A stretch of 64,000 bases of DNA, taken from positions 186,001 through 250,000 of the forward strand of contig JAACJM010000110.1 of the NCBI GenBank assembly GCA_013368315.1. The letters are read 5' to 3'. Under the pieces are notes generated by a model. The model searched no databases. It saw only the letters and a program-made list of their open reading frames with translations, and was not told the DNA's origin. How positions within the stretch are numbered: position 1 is the stretch's first letter; each line of letters begins with the position of its first letter. A program made the translations under genes and the position numbers. This document shows positions 46,872 through 58,554 of this stretch, one piece after another. The DNA comes from Tetrapyrgos nigripes. Its lineage: Eukaryota > Basidiomycota > Agaricomycetes > Agaricales > Campanellaceae.

Positions 46872-47185
46872 TATACTAAAACTAGAGCTATTGATACCAA
46901 GGCTATAGTAGCACCAGAAAAACATAAGAAGAGGAATAACACAGAGTGCACAAAGGAATGTGAGTCATACAAGTGGAGCCCAGCATGGATGGTGGAGCTA
47001 TCTGAGTCATAATGACCACAGCCACCAGTATACTAAAACTAGAGCTATTGATACCAAGGCTATAGTAGCACCAGAAAAACATAAGAAGAGGAATAACACA
47101 GAGTGCACAAAGGAATGTGAGTCATACAAGTGGAGCCCAGCATGGATGGTGGAGCTATCTGAGTCATAATGACCACAGCCACCAG
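46872..47185. repeat. Perfect tandem duplication, 2 x 157 bp
   Basis: Both units start TATACTAAAACTAGAGCT and end CACAGCCACCAG (46872-47028, 47029-47185); I see no difference between them. Either it is very recent or it is an assembly artefact. Confidence 0.85.
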
Positions 47186-47312
47186 TTCCAGAAAGGTACC
47201 TACTTAATCTAGTAGTACTGACAAGCATGGACTGGCAGTTAGAAGAATATTTCTGTTTTTTTGTGTACCTTTTGTCAGACATTAAAAAGAAATGTAGAAC
47301 TGTATAGGAGTA

Positions 47313-48293
47313 CACTGCAAGCATAGGTAGCTCTTTTCAATGAGAAGAGCCTGAGAAGATTGTGGGAAGATTTGAAGTCTGCTCAACAAAAGACCATTGA
47401 GAAGAGTTTGAGAAGAATTGAAATCATCTCAAAATCTTCCTGGCCCTGTACTCAATGAGAAGAGTCTGAGAAGAGTGAGGGCAATCCTAAGGAATCCTAG
47501 CAATCCTGCTGGTCAGAATGTTGTGCGTAGATAGTTCAATTTACATAATAAGAGTTTGTATAGTATTCTGTCACTGTCAAGTCCATGCGAGCCCTTAATG
47601 CTAGGAAACACCAAGGATCCGGATGGAGGTCTTGGATGGAGAGGACGACGTTTCCGGGTGGATCCGGTTAGGAAAGAGCTTAGAGAGATATAGGTATGGA
47701 TTCTAGTCAGGAAGACTAGGAAGCTCTAAGGAACCATCGAGGAAGGATAGGAGACCAGCTTTGTCGATTTTGCACTTAATATCTACTACAAATGTGCTAG
47801 CTTAAGTACTACTTCGGGAAGTGTAGGAATAAGATAGGAAAGGATCGGAAATGAAGAGTAATATAACTACAGAAGGAAAGGTGAAGGGAAACGCCTCCTA
47901 AGGAAAGTGGAGTTGTGGATATGAAGTGGAGACGTTGGAGTAGGATTGGAGATGAATCGGAAATGAAGGAATGATCGGAAAGTGATAGGAAAGTATCGGA
48001 AAGGTATAAGAAGTATAGGGAAGTGCATAGATCTTACAGTCACCTGTATGGCACATGGCCAGTGGGATCTCTGGGATTCCTTAGGATTGATCTTGCTCTT
48101 CTCGCAATGATCTCAGACTCTTCTCAGCAAGAAGAGTCACACTCTTCTCATTGAGTACCGAGCTGGGGAGATTTTGAGATTATTTTAAATCTTCTCAAAC
48201 TCTTCTCAGTGGTTTCTTTCTGAGTGAATTTCAAATATTCTCACAATCTTCTCAGGCTCTTCTCATTGATAAGAGCTACCTATGCCTGCAGTG
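47313..48293. mobile_element. CACTA-type MITE, 981 bp
   Basis: The inverted ends CACTGCARGCATAGGTAGCT are flanked by the 3-bp duplication GTA (47310-47312, 48294-48296). GAGAAGAGYYTGAGAAGA motifs recur inside both ends. No transposase is present. Confidence 0.85.
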
Positions 48294-48296
48294 GTA

Positions 48297-48635
48297 GCTG
48301 CAAGTAGTATAAAAGGACTAGGTATTTCTCATAGTCACTCAAGCCATGTACTGTAGAGTATCAGTCATCTCACTAGTGCTAGCAGTAGAGACTGAAACAT
48401 GGACTACACTTCTACAAACCTTACCTCACTTGCATTGAGTATAAACATAGTGTGTGGATCAATAGTGTTGAATTAAATTTGTTGGTTTTGTGTAGACCTT
48501 TTGTGTGTGTCCTCAGACTTGTGAAAATTGGTTATAAGGCATTTGAGCCTACAAATTGTGATTTGAAACTGTTGGTTATACTTTGTGGACTTCTCATAGT
48601 CTTTGTGTGTGTTGAACTTGTGTGCATTCATGCAA
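48297..48635. other. Spacer before the nested CACTA elements
   Basis: A TATAAAAGG motif is present at about 48309, but no gene follows. Confidence 0.4.
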
Positions 48636-49244
48636 AAACACTGTGCTGGTAGGATAGATTCTTTTTCAGTCTACGAAATTAAGCTAGCATAGCATAAAAT
48701 CTAGTCTATGGTAGGCTGTACATAGAATACATTTCATTCTATCAGCTAGAATAAAATTTGGTCTATAGGAGATGCGCACCAGTCCATGGCTGACATAGCT
48801 TGATTTCGCAATTCAGCCTACTGTAGCATATCCTTTGACTACATTTCAGCCTATGTGGTTGCTTTGTTTACCCCTCACATTGCCTTTCAAATGTGTTTAA
48901 AAAAATCATATCATTGAAAAGTTACATGACAACAAACATACATTACCACTGTGCCAGTAGTATAGCATCTTTTCACACTATGAAATGAAGCTGTTGTAGA
49001 CTACTTTCTACTCTACAATAGCTTACTCATAGGTTCTTTATCATTCTAAATACTAGCTTAGAATCTAGATTCTACACTATAGGAGACGCACATCAGCCTA
49101 TGGCCAATTTCAAGAATCACCACACTACAGTCTGTTATTCAGTCCATGGCAGCTTAAATTTTCATCCAAGGATAGCCTCAATTGGGTTGAGCAGTTGCAT
49201 TTGGCAGCATTTGCCTTCAGATAGTTGTACTTTGCTGGTGGGGT

Positions 49245-50085
49245 CACAGTGCCAGTGTTGTACTGTTTTGCATGCTGGTTACTGAGAAATTGTTTGACAA
49301 TGGCAATAAAACGGTTGAGAATAGGGGACTCTGTAAGTATTTTTTTTTAGCAGCATGTGACTTCATAATGACTGCATCTTGGTATGTTGCTCTGTTGCTC
49401 ACAAGCTGTTCATTCCAGGGCATCATAATATTCATTCCACTTTTGTAGAAGAGCTGATGAGCACTGCTCTAGATGGGCACTGTCAGGGAGGAGCACCAGT
49501 GAGTAGCAATGACTCATGACTATCATGTTATATCTCACTTTCTCTCTGTCTAATCCCATTTTATTGCAGATATTCCAGCTTGGACCTTGCTGGGTGGCCT
49601 GGTTTTTTACCAAGTCTCCATTGCAGTTTGGTGTTTGTGGCTTGTGTTTGAGCAAGTTTGGCTGGTCGAGGTGACAGGTCAATGGGGTTGCTACAAGGTA
49701 CGGGATGACTTACCTCCTAAGCTAGTGATCAACTCATCCTCCCAGGTTTCCCTGCTCCATCAGGAAGACTCCCACTGCCACTATCCTCTTCACAGTTACC
49801 TTCTTCATGTCCAGCTTCAGGTTGAGGTGAAGTCAATGTCTGTTGTTGATGAAGCTCATGCTCAAGGGTTGGTGCTGTACCTCTCTGAGAGTCAGTTGCA
49901 TTTTGAGAGGCTTGTGCAGCTGAAGTGGTTCCTTTAGGAGCTCTTGGCTGCACTTGTGGAGACATGCTCATGTACCTCATCACTGGCATTATTGTTCTTT
50001 TGTTGATGATGGGAACAGTTTTCCGAGACCTTGGCTTTCTTGAGAGCCTCTGTTGAAAGGATAGGACTTCAGTAAGTGTTTGCAA
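49245..50085 (-). pseudogene. Accessory reading frame of the Plavaka element
   Basis: The minus strand reads in pieces. 50085-49729 is a Pro/Gln/Ser-rich segment with a basic SRKPRSRKTVP start. A likely GTAAGT...CCAG intron lies near 49710-49660. Then 49682-49410 contains WNICNKMGLDREKVRYN, a pattern I recall from small agaric proteins of unknown role. The frames do not join cleanly, so it is probably broken. Its opposite orientation inside the same terminal repeats suggests a second element gene or a captured host gene. Confidence 0.35.
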
Positions 50086-51227
50086 GTTCAGAGAAGTTTA
50101 CTAGTACTCACTTTCCATTTCCTGGCTCTTTTTAAGCAGTTCTTTGTATGTCAGCTGCTCTATGTTGGCATTAGCCCCAGTGGCCAAGGGGCTGCAATTG
50201 TTTTATATCAGTCAAAAGCATGCAAACAAGCACTGCACTTTCTTATTTGACCTGTACCCGACTCCCTCTATTCCTGACTCGTCTACTCTCATACCACACA
50301 CTAACCACAATGACAACCTTGGAGATATGTCTTGGGATGAGCCACCTATGGGAGAAGAGCAGCCTTTCTCATCTGGACAAAGTAGCTTTACTGGCAGTGG
50401 ACTACAAAACATCTGAGCTTGGGTTGAGGACTCAATGGATGCTGAAGACTGGACTTCCAAGGAACTGGATGATGAGGACGAGAGTAGTGAAGGAAATGAA
50501 GAAGATTTTGACTGGGACACTTTTGTAGAAGAGTATTGTGCTGCACATGGTAACCTCTCTACAGAAGAGCAGTTTGGGGCATTGTATGAGCAGGAGGCTG
50601 CAGGAGGTACATCTATCCTCTATGAACATTGCTATAACCCCTTCTGAGATGTCTTTGCAGCTATACTGGGTGAATATGACCTCGCTATATGTCAAGCTTT
50701 TGCTTACAAGCTCACAACACATACCACTGACTGAGCCTTTGCCAAAACCCCATATGCTTTCCCTTGGCATCCTTCCAAGCATCCTCTACCTAAGCTGGAT
50801 GGTATACAGTCATGGGTCACTGCCCTCACTGGTGTAGAGCCCTGTCTTTTTGACTCCTGCCCCAATCCTTATTGTGCATATACTGGACAACATGCCAACC
50901 TCACCACCTGCCCTTATTGCCCCGAAAAATGATTTCACTCCAACAGCAAGCTGTGGAAGCAATTCACATATATTCCACTCATTCCAAGACTGCAGGCCTT
51001 CACTTAGAGTCAGGAGTACTGGGTGAAGGAGCACAAGCACAAGCGTGGCCATCTCAGCAACATTTTTGACAGTACAACATATCAAAAATTGTGCAGATGC
51101 CATGTCCACATTAACCATGATATGGGCATCTGGTTTTTCAAGCTCACACTCAAGCCACGAGTCAAGCTCACACTCAAGCTCACATTCAAGCTACCATCAA
51201 GTGACTGTCAGGCTATATTTAGTACAC

Positions 51228-52552
51228 ATGTGGCAAATGATTGCATCCGGTGCTTGTCCACAAAATCACAGTCATGTGTCTGTGACACTTTCTATTCTTT
51301 CCGTCTTTACGCTGTTGGTAGGCATTAACGTTATATCATCATCTACTAAACTTATGTATGCATAGATTGCAAGCTTTCCTGAATCTACAGAGCAACATAA
51401 AATGCTGGTAAGTTGCGGCTGAATTGTTGAACTTTGATAGATTCAATGTCATCTTCATTCAGGCAAAATTCAGACAGCGGCTTGCTAGCTTTATTGATCC
51501 TCAACGAAAGAAACCACCCAATACTAGCCCTGATATTCAAAAAGCTCCTTCCTCAGTCCCAGGATTCACTTACAATGCTCCCTTTCCTGCCTATCCCTGG
51601 AATCCTTTCCAAATGCCATTTGCTAACTACATGAATCCAGAACTTATGGCTCATTTGGGAGGTGCTGGGCCACCACAGGCTTTTCAAAATATACCAATGG
51701 TATCTGCTATTAGTGTTCAGCCCCACTCTAAGAGTAGTGTCAATGCTCTGAAACCTGAAAATGCAACCCCAGATTTTTTTGCAGACCAAAAATGATAACA
51801 TTGGTAAAAGCAGCAACTCTGAGCCTTGCCAGGAGATAGACAGTGCACGTAAACGCAGTCACAATGTTGCATTTAGAGATGATAACCAATTTGAAACACC
51901 AGCTAAGCTGGCTCGCAAACAAATGCCTGATGTACCGCTCACTGGACCGTGCTGTGACAGCCAAACAGTCTATCTACATTTTGAGGACCTAAAAGGTGGA
52001 TGGGATGCATGGCCACAGTCTAATTTTGCAATGGATGTTACTTGGGATGTTTTTGAGGACAATAACAATTTGTCAGTTCATTGGGCAACAAATACAGTTG
52101 GATCCAATGGGAGGCAGAGACAGAACAGTAGTATCAATGCAGAGAATATCGAGAATGGAGCTATGACCAAACGAAAATGCCTTGGGCATATCCGGTGTGA
52201 CAATGAAAATTGTGCTGTCACAACACAGATAGGGAAAGCAAATGGCAAATGTGACTGTGGTGCTGCATTGGAACATGTTCCTTGCCCAAATGTGGCTATG
52301 ATAATCAAATGGGCTGGTGGTGTGCGATATTTCAATGGTATTAATGATCACAACCATCCAAGACTTCCACACCAGTTGCACGCAGAAGTGAAAGAAAACA
52401 ACAGAAGGCTCAAGATGTAATGATGTGAGTAAAAAACATTCTGTAACTTCTTAACTTAACAAAACAGGAATTATAGTGATGGTGAAAGGGATATTGAACT
52501 GATTAAATGGGGAAGTGGTGCATACTATTGGGAGCCAATCAATGATAGTTAG
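51228..52552 (+). CDS. GCM/WRKY-like zinc-binding protein, 361 aa, five exons
   Basis: Model join(51228..51317,51366..51407,51463..51699,51785..52416,52468..52552). The introns are 48, 55, 85 and 51 bp, all GT-AG and phase-consistent; the first has a TACTAAAC branch. The middle part is Pro-rich (PAYPWNPFQMPFANYM). The C-terminal half has KRKCLGHIRCDNENCAV, KCDCGAALEHVPC and NGINDHNHPR, a Cys/His layout of the GCM/WRKY/FLYWCH type that binds DNA through zinc. Unlike its surroundings, the frame has no premature stop. The alternative to the third intron is a one-base shift in a T-run near 51777. It may recognise the CTCAAG repeats of its own element; that is inference. Confidence 0.65.
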
Positions 52553-53372
52553 TCAAGTATCTGAACTGAAGAGCTTTGTACCTTTGAGTAAACAATGTAA
52601 ATAGAGATCTACTGAATAGCATCAAAGATGAATTCAAGTCTGTGCTGTTGTGACCAACAGAATAGTGTTGATGTAAAGTATAGAGTAGTAGACGAGGTGC
52701 GTTACCCTCAAGCCATCTCAAGCCACTCAAACAACCCTTAAGTCACATCAGCACACTCAAGCCACACACTACACTCAAGCCTTACTCAAGCCTCACTCAA
52801 ACCACCCTCAAGCTACCTTCAAGTTACCTTCACAAGCTACCCTCAAGATACCCCAAGATACCCTCAAAGATACCCTCAAAATACCCCCAAATACCATCAA
52901 GATACCCTCAAGATATCCCCAAGATACCCTCAAGATACCCTCAAGATACCCTCAAGATACCCTCAAGATACCCCCAAGATACCCTCAAGATACCCCCAAG
53001 ATACCCTCAAGATACCAACCTATTCTTCTCAGCTTGGAGTTCTATTTCAATTGTCTCTGCATCATAAAGCTTCATTAATAAGGTTCTACATGTTTCCCCT
53101 AAATCACCATATCTAACTAACAGAGTCAAAATTTGGAAAAAAATTGAGCATTCTATCCCTGTAATTCTAAAAGAATTATGTACATGACTCAGCAGAGGTG
53201 CAACAAAGAATGTAGTGTGAATAATATGTATCTCATCAATGAATGTGCCATTCAATGTGAAAGTGTAATGAAGTTGGTAACACAAGGGGTAAACACAGCC
53301 ACACTCAAAATAGAAAGTCAAGCTACCCTCAAGCTACTCAAGCCATGGTGGCTTGACTGTGAGCTTGAAAAA
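52553..53372. repeat. CTCAAG-rich 3' part of the element, 11-bp array
   Basis: From about 52705 CTCAAGCC motifs build up, then an array of CTCAAGATACC (11 bp) runs to about 53015. 53026-53330 shows nothing else until the inverted end. No gene. Confidence 0.8.
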
Positions 53373-55543
53373 CTGGTGGCCCCCATGATATTGCTCTTGG
53401 ACTCTCAACTGACAGTTTTGCATCCCACAAACAATGAAAAAAGACAGCCTGGCCATTAATCCTCTTCAACTATAATCTTCATCCCAAAAACATCCTCTCT
53501 CTTGGTGTAATTCCAGGCCCCAAGAAGCCTCACAACATCGATTCTTTCTTATGGCCCCTTCTAGAGGAGTTGTCTCTCCTGGCACATGGTGTGTGCTCTT
53601 ATGATGTGGTTAACAATGTCATTTTTGCATTCCAGGCATACCTGATTGCAGTGGTATCAATGTTGATGTATATGAAGGGTCACAACGCAAAATCTCCATG
53701 TCGCATGTGCACCGCACCATTGTCAGAGTCATTGGCCCTATGTCCCTCTCAACTGGACATGGATTGACAAAGATAATGGGATTAGAGCATATGATCCCAA
53801 AAACCTTCCTATGCATACCCATGATGACCTTCTTGCCTGGGCTGCTGAAATACAGGCAGCTCCTACCAATGCGCAGGCAGAACACCTTGCTCAGCAATAT
53901 GGCATCAAGGAAATCCCAGCATTATCTTTTCTTGACTCCCTCATTTTTCCAATGTCCTTCTCTTATGACTTTATGCACCTTATATGGGAGAACCTCATCA
54001 AAAACCTCATTCTCCACTGGACTGGCCAGTTTAAAGGTCTTGACAATGGGTTCGAGAACTACACCATAGAGAAGGCTGTTTGGGAGGCTATTGGTGCAGA
54101 AACAGCGGCATCTATGTTTGGTACATGGGTACCTGATGTCAAAAATGACAAGACCACCATCAATGCAGAGATGTGGTCCTTCTGGACAATGTATCTTGGG
54201 CCAGTTCTTCTGCAGAAACATCTCAGCAAGAAGTTTTATGACCATTTCATACTTCTCATCAAACTCTTGATCAAATGCCTTCAATTTGACATCACGATCG
54301 GGAAAGTCAATGAGATTTGAGAGGGGTTTGTGGAATGGGTGCAGAAATATGAGAAGTGAGTGACATCATATTTGTATCATGTCTGTGTTGGCTAAAGTGG
54401 ATAACTGCCCAGATATTATTATCAATACTCACCAGAGCATGTATCAGCTTGTCCACTCACAATACATGTGCTTCTTCATATTGCAGATAGCATTGAGACT
54501 ATGGGACCTGTGTGGTGCTACTGGGCCTTTCCTATGGAATGTTATTGTGGTTCCCTTTAACCAGCTATCTGAACCCAGTGTTTTCCATACCATTCACTGG
54601 ATCGTTACATGTTGGAGATCAAACTTCACTACAATGTCATTGAGGAGCTGAAGCTAGGGCAATCCAAAGCCAATCCACCACAAGGCTCATCAGAGCTTTG
54701 CTCGAGTATCACAAACTTTATCACAGCTCCCGATTACCTTCTCTGTCCTCCCAAGGCACAGTCCCCTGAAGGACATCTGTCTGCAGGTTTAATTACTAGT
54801 ATCTGCACAGCACTTGTCACTCAATTCAACACTGAACACATACCAGGCCAGAAGAAGAAGAGAATACCAATTGGAGTGGTCTGACAGCACTTCAAGTCAG
54901 CCAAGGTTGAAATCTGGGGATGTGCATGCCAAGTCAACTCTGAGGAAGGCAAAACTATTCATGCTTCATGTGTAGGTGGCACAGCTCAAGAAGATTCAAG
55001 AGATGCTACATTTATATGTGTAAGTAAGAGTGTCATTCTTAAAACTTGTCAGGTTCTTCTCAGCTGATGTTATCTTTCCAGTATCAGACATATGTTGATT
55101 TACATGCTCAGATGTCCAACCGTTGACAAAAACTTGTTCTCCAGGACTTTTACAGTCAGCTAGAATGGATCATCGTTATTTGTTTCACTGAACAGGTAGC
55201 CTGTCAAGTGCTTGAGCTGACTTCTGGAGAAGATATCTGCCTCACAGCTATCCATACCTGCAAATTAGACAAGAAGCAACCTCTTAGTGATACTGATATG
55301 GACATGCACTTCTATTCTGGGTTTGGTGCATTGGATGTTATTGGTATTGAGAGTGTCCAATCTCTTATGGGTAGTGTCAGGGATAAGAATAAGGCAGGTT
55401 GGGTGTTGTTGGAAGGACTCTATATTACGAGGCCTTTAGCCGAGTTAACTTATGTCGTCCTCGCAACTTTTCCACGCCTGCAATTTCTATTGGCCAGTCT
55501 CTATGATGCTGACAACCGAACAAGGATGCTGTCAGCTTTTTGA

Positions 55544-57052
55544 TCTGACCCTTGAAGCTGTCGTCAACCATCCCCGACTCCAGACCAAAGGGACAGGAGG
55601 AGGGACGTGTCCCACCGATCAATCAACAAATTCGGGTTCTGAAATTTTAAACGGCGATTTCTGCAATGAGGTCATTGCCTTCTTCATGTCTTCGTCTCGC
55701 TGCCAATGCTTGCCCATTGTTTTTTTGTTCCAGCATTGTCTGAGCCTTAACAATGTTTACCTGCTATAGATCTTCTCCATCTTCATCAGTGTGCTGACCG
55801 TAATTTGACTTTAATGCACCCAAAAAGCAATCAGAAGTGTTGGGAGCTCACTTCATCGCCAATTTCCTCACTGAAAAGCTCGCTCTTGCTGAGAACTCGT
55901 CTACAGTTACTTCCTCTGTGCATGAGTATCAATTCAAGTATCAAATAATGGACTGTGAACTTGGTGAGAGCTTCTGTCATGTTCTCGGCGAAAAGTATTA
56001 TATTTGATGGCTTCCCTCGGTTGCTGTCAATCGCTCAAAGGCTTCAAACATTGGCTAAGGACGCCTGCCACTGTGGATCTCATAGTCCGTTGTTTTAATT
56101 CTCAATCATCTCAATTCTTAGCTGAAGTTGTAATTTCTATTCCAGTGTCTGCCATAACGAAAAGGGAATTGACAGTTTGTACTAGGCTTCCAAGGAAGTT
56201 CTACCTCATTATCTGTTGTCTTTTCTCATTTTTTATTGCTCGATTGAGAATGTTATCCGCTCGGACATGCCGCTAGCGCTTCGAATTGGCTATCTATGAG
56301 CCTGAGTCACAGTTTTGGATCCAACGAGGTTCTCGCTCAACTGTTCTTATTCTGTAGGCCCGAAAGCTGTGTTTCTATGTTTGAAGGTGAAGATCACGTA
56401 ACCGTGGTTGAAGAAACTATGGCCGGTGTATTTGGCACTGTTGTTGATGTCATTTTTTCCCATCCAGAAGTTCATTCCAACTCTGGATGTAAACAAGAAA
56501 CCTCACAAAACCTAATTCTTGATGTGATTGATTTGTATTGACCACAGTTTTTGGAGGAAAGAGATTGGTGAACCTGCAACTTGCACTGGCAGGAAGGCTG
56601 CTTGCATGAGTGGAAATGTTTTCAGAGCTACGCTGGACCCGAACCTCAACTCAACTGCTGCTGAGTTTGGAGTCGGGGACCACTAAGAATGAACAAACAA
56701 TAACATAGCCCAAGCTGCGTTGGATTTTCAAAAGTCCTTTCACCTTCACCCTACGATATGCTACTACAGGCCTCGTAACTTGCCATGCGAAGCAGTGGCA
56801 TCTTTCCCCAGTATAGATTCAGATGAATGAATGACAATTCTTTTACTACTAAAAATCATCCTACCAAAGGCTAATTTCTTGGTTCATTACTTTTTCGTTG
56901 TGTAGACTATTTACTTGTGTACTTTTCAGCCTATGCTTGTATATTTGGTTGGTTACTTTCTAGTCTATGACATAGCATGTCTTTAATCATAGACTGATCT
57001 GGCCTATCATTCTACGATAGACTAGATTTCAACCTATACTACCCCCACAGTG
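55544..57052. other. 3' part of the inner CACTA element, no recognised gene
   Basis: Plus-strand open pieces (56296-56541, VFGTVVDVIFSHPEVHSNSG) look less CpG-depleted than the transposase and may be captured host sequence. No family is recognised. AGTCTATG motifs mark the terminal 150 bp. Confidence 0.35.
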
Positions 57053-57140
57053 TACAAGTACATATGCTACACACTATCTTGCAGTCTCACTCTATGTCAT
57101 GAATCTCTTCATGCCTTCATCTCCAAACCCTGTTTTCCTT

Positions 57141-57322
57141 CATTCTTTTGCTTTTAGTCTTCTTTCCAGTACTTTGGCTTGTCCAGATCTTGTTCCCCTT
57201 TGTTTTCCCTCTTCTTTGCTTTGCTTCCATCATTCCTTTTGCTTCTAGTCTTCTTTCCAGTACTTTGGCTTATCCAGATCTTGTTTTTCTTTGTTTTCAT
57301 TCTTCTTTGCTTTGCTTCCTTT
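57141..57322. repeat. Two tandem 90-bp units, pyrimidine-rich
   Basis: CATTCYTTTGCTT...CAGTACTTTGGCTT recurs with a 90-bp period in the outer CACTA element, followed by TAGTTCTTCCTT/TTTCTCC repeats to about 57440. Confidence 0.7.
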
Positions 57323-57439
57323 GTTCCTGTCACTTCTATAGTTCTTCCAGGTGTTTCTCCATGGTTCTTCCTTTCTCCATAGTTCTTCCTTGTTTCTCCA
57401 TAGTTCTACCTTGTTTCTCCTTTATTTCTCCATAGTTCT

Positions 57440-58448
57440 TCCTTTCCATGAGTACCTATTGATCTAGGCTTCATCTCTTCATTCCTTTGATCATATATAC
57501 TTCAGAGCTTTGTAGATAGGTCTCTAGTCTGTCCACTTGTATCCCCTAGATCCATACTGCTCAGCTTGGCTCAGTACTATGTTGACATAGGCCTACCTTT
57601 GGCTTACTCACTATCTATCTATTCTACTTGTCTTGTCATCATCTATTGCCTCTGTGTAGTGGCCTGAGAGGTTACCAGTACCCAGCCTGACCTGTTCTTG
57701 ACACTCTATGTTCTGCTAGGCCCATGAATACAACCTTCAGGCATCAAAACATCGTTTTGTCAGTACTTGAAGGGAAAGACAAGGATAGAAATCCACTGCC
57801 AACTAGTATCCTGCAAACTCGGCCTGAAACACAACACACCATCAAAAACACATTGACCTTAATACCTGTTTACTCAGTTTAACTTGAGAGCTGTGCAGAT
57901 GGTCCATGCAGGATGTTGAGGATTGAGGGTCCTGGAGGATAAATGATGACTTGCAGGCAAATTCAAAAGGAGAGGAGTGCTTGAGTCTAGAAGATTCTGG
58001 ACACTTGAGGTCTTGAGGCAGAAGACTTGAGGATAAATTGATGACAAGACAGCTTTGCAGACGCTGCTAGACATTGAGACTTGGGGGAAAACACTTGATG
58101 ATGATGTGGCATGAAGAAAGTTGTTGTGGCTGTGGTGAGGCTTGGTCAGCTGTACAGTTTTGCAGTGGAGTTTGAAAATAACTTCGAAGCTTTTTTGCAT
58201 TGCAAGTCATCTCAATCACTCTTCAACATCGACTTTGAGCATCAATATGGTACCTAGCTGCCACCAGCTAGGCTAGCCTCTAAAATACAGTACTCAAGAG
58301 GGTTGTGAAAAAGAAATAGTTTTTTGTATGGTAGCATAATACTTAGTCTACTATAGGTTGATTTTGTAGAATAAAAAGTAACCTGCAGCATAGCTTGTCT
58401 TAAATCATAGACTGATCAGTCATATCAGGCTATGCTGCCCCCACAGTG
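57440..58448. other. Right part of the outer CACTA element, no gene
   Basis: No supported gene. Minus-strand frames are low in information. The last 130 bp hold AGTCTACTATAG and CATAGACTGATC motifs of the terminal region. Confidence 0.4.
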
Positions 58449-58554
58449 AAACCCTACCAAACTCCCAAAAGTCCTTGTAGTACAAGTGGACTGAGAACAC
58501 TTGCACTTTACAATTGTATAAAAGTCTTTAAGTTTGTGTTTGTTCTACACTTAC

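Larger units (their letters stand above)
51134..53372 (+). mobile_element. Inverted-repeat element inside the Plavaka transposase
   Basis: The ends read TTTTTCAAGCTCACACTCAA and, inverted, TTTTTCAAGCTCACAGTCAA. CTGG stands on both sides (51130-51133, 53373-53376). The transposase homology stops at one border and resumes at the other. CTCAAGC motifs repeat at both ends. It carries one multi-exon gene that does not look like a transposase. The superfamily was not determined. Confidence 0.75.
50144..55543 (+). pseudogene. Plavaka (CACTA-like) transposase, many stops, split by an insertion
   Basis: One frame from about 50144 to 51133 encodes an acidic N-terminus, a zinc-type CPNPYCAYTGQ ... TCPYCPEK and FTYIPLIPRL. 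It is stopped by TGA at 50414, 50645, 50732 and 50930 and TAG at 51005. After the 2.2-kb insertion it resumes: GLSTDSFASHKQ, stop, KKTAWPLILFNYNL, LGVIPGPKKPHNIDSFLWP (about 53390-53570), then KGHNAKSPCRMC. Next comes the conserved MSFSYDFMHLIWENL, EAWSFW-like AEMWSFWTMYLGPVLL (about 53945-54210), IETMGPVWCYWAFPME, and a C-terminal MHFYSGFGALDVIGIESVQ (55305-55360). FGDIPA between LIAV and VSMLM is missing. It is inactive. Confidence 0.85.
48947..57052. mobile_element. Inner CACTA/Plavaka element, 8.1 kb
   Basis: Ends CACTGTGCCAGTAGTATAGC and, inverted, CACTGTGGGGGTAGTATAGG (16 of 20 match). The duplication TAC stands on both sides (48944-48946, 57053-57055). It carries the decayed Plavaka transposase and a second minus-strand reading frame, and was itself hit by the zinc-finger element at 51134. 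Confidence 0.8.
48639..58448. mobile_element. Outer CACTA element, interrupted by the inner one
   Basis: Ends CACTGTGCTGGTAGGATAG and, inverted, CACTGTGGGGGCAGCATAG, with the 3-bp duplication AAA (48636-48638, 58449-58451). Without the inner element only about 1.7 kb remains, with no transposase, so it was non-autonomous. AGTCTATG/CATAGACT motifs recur inside both ends and are shared with the inner element. Confidence 0.75.

Noticed and set aside
53936..54320. KDZ (Kyakuja/Dileera/Zisupton) transposase
   Set aside because: The DFMHLIWENL and WSFWTMYLGPVLL motifs are those of Plavaka-type transposases, and the CACTG ends with 3-bp duplications agree with CACTA.
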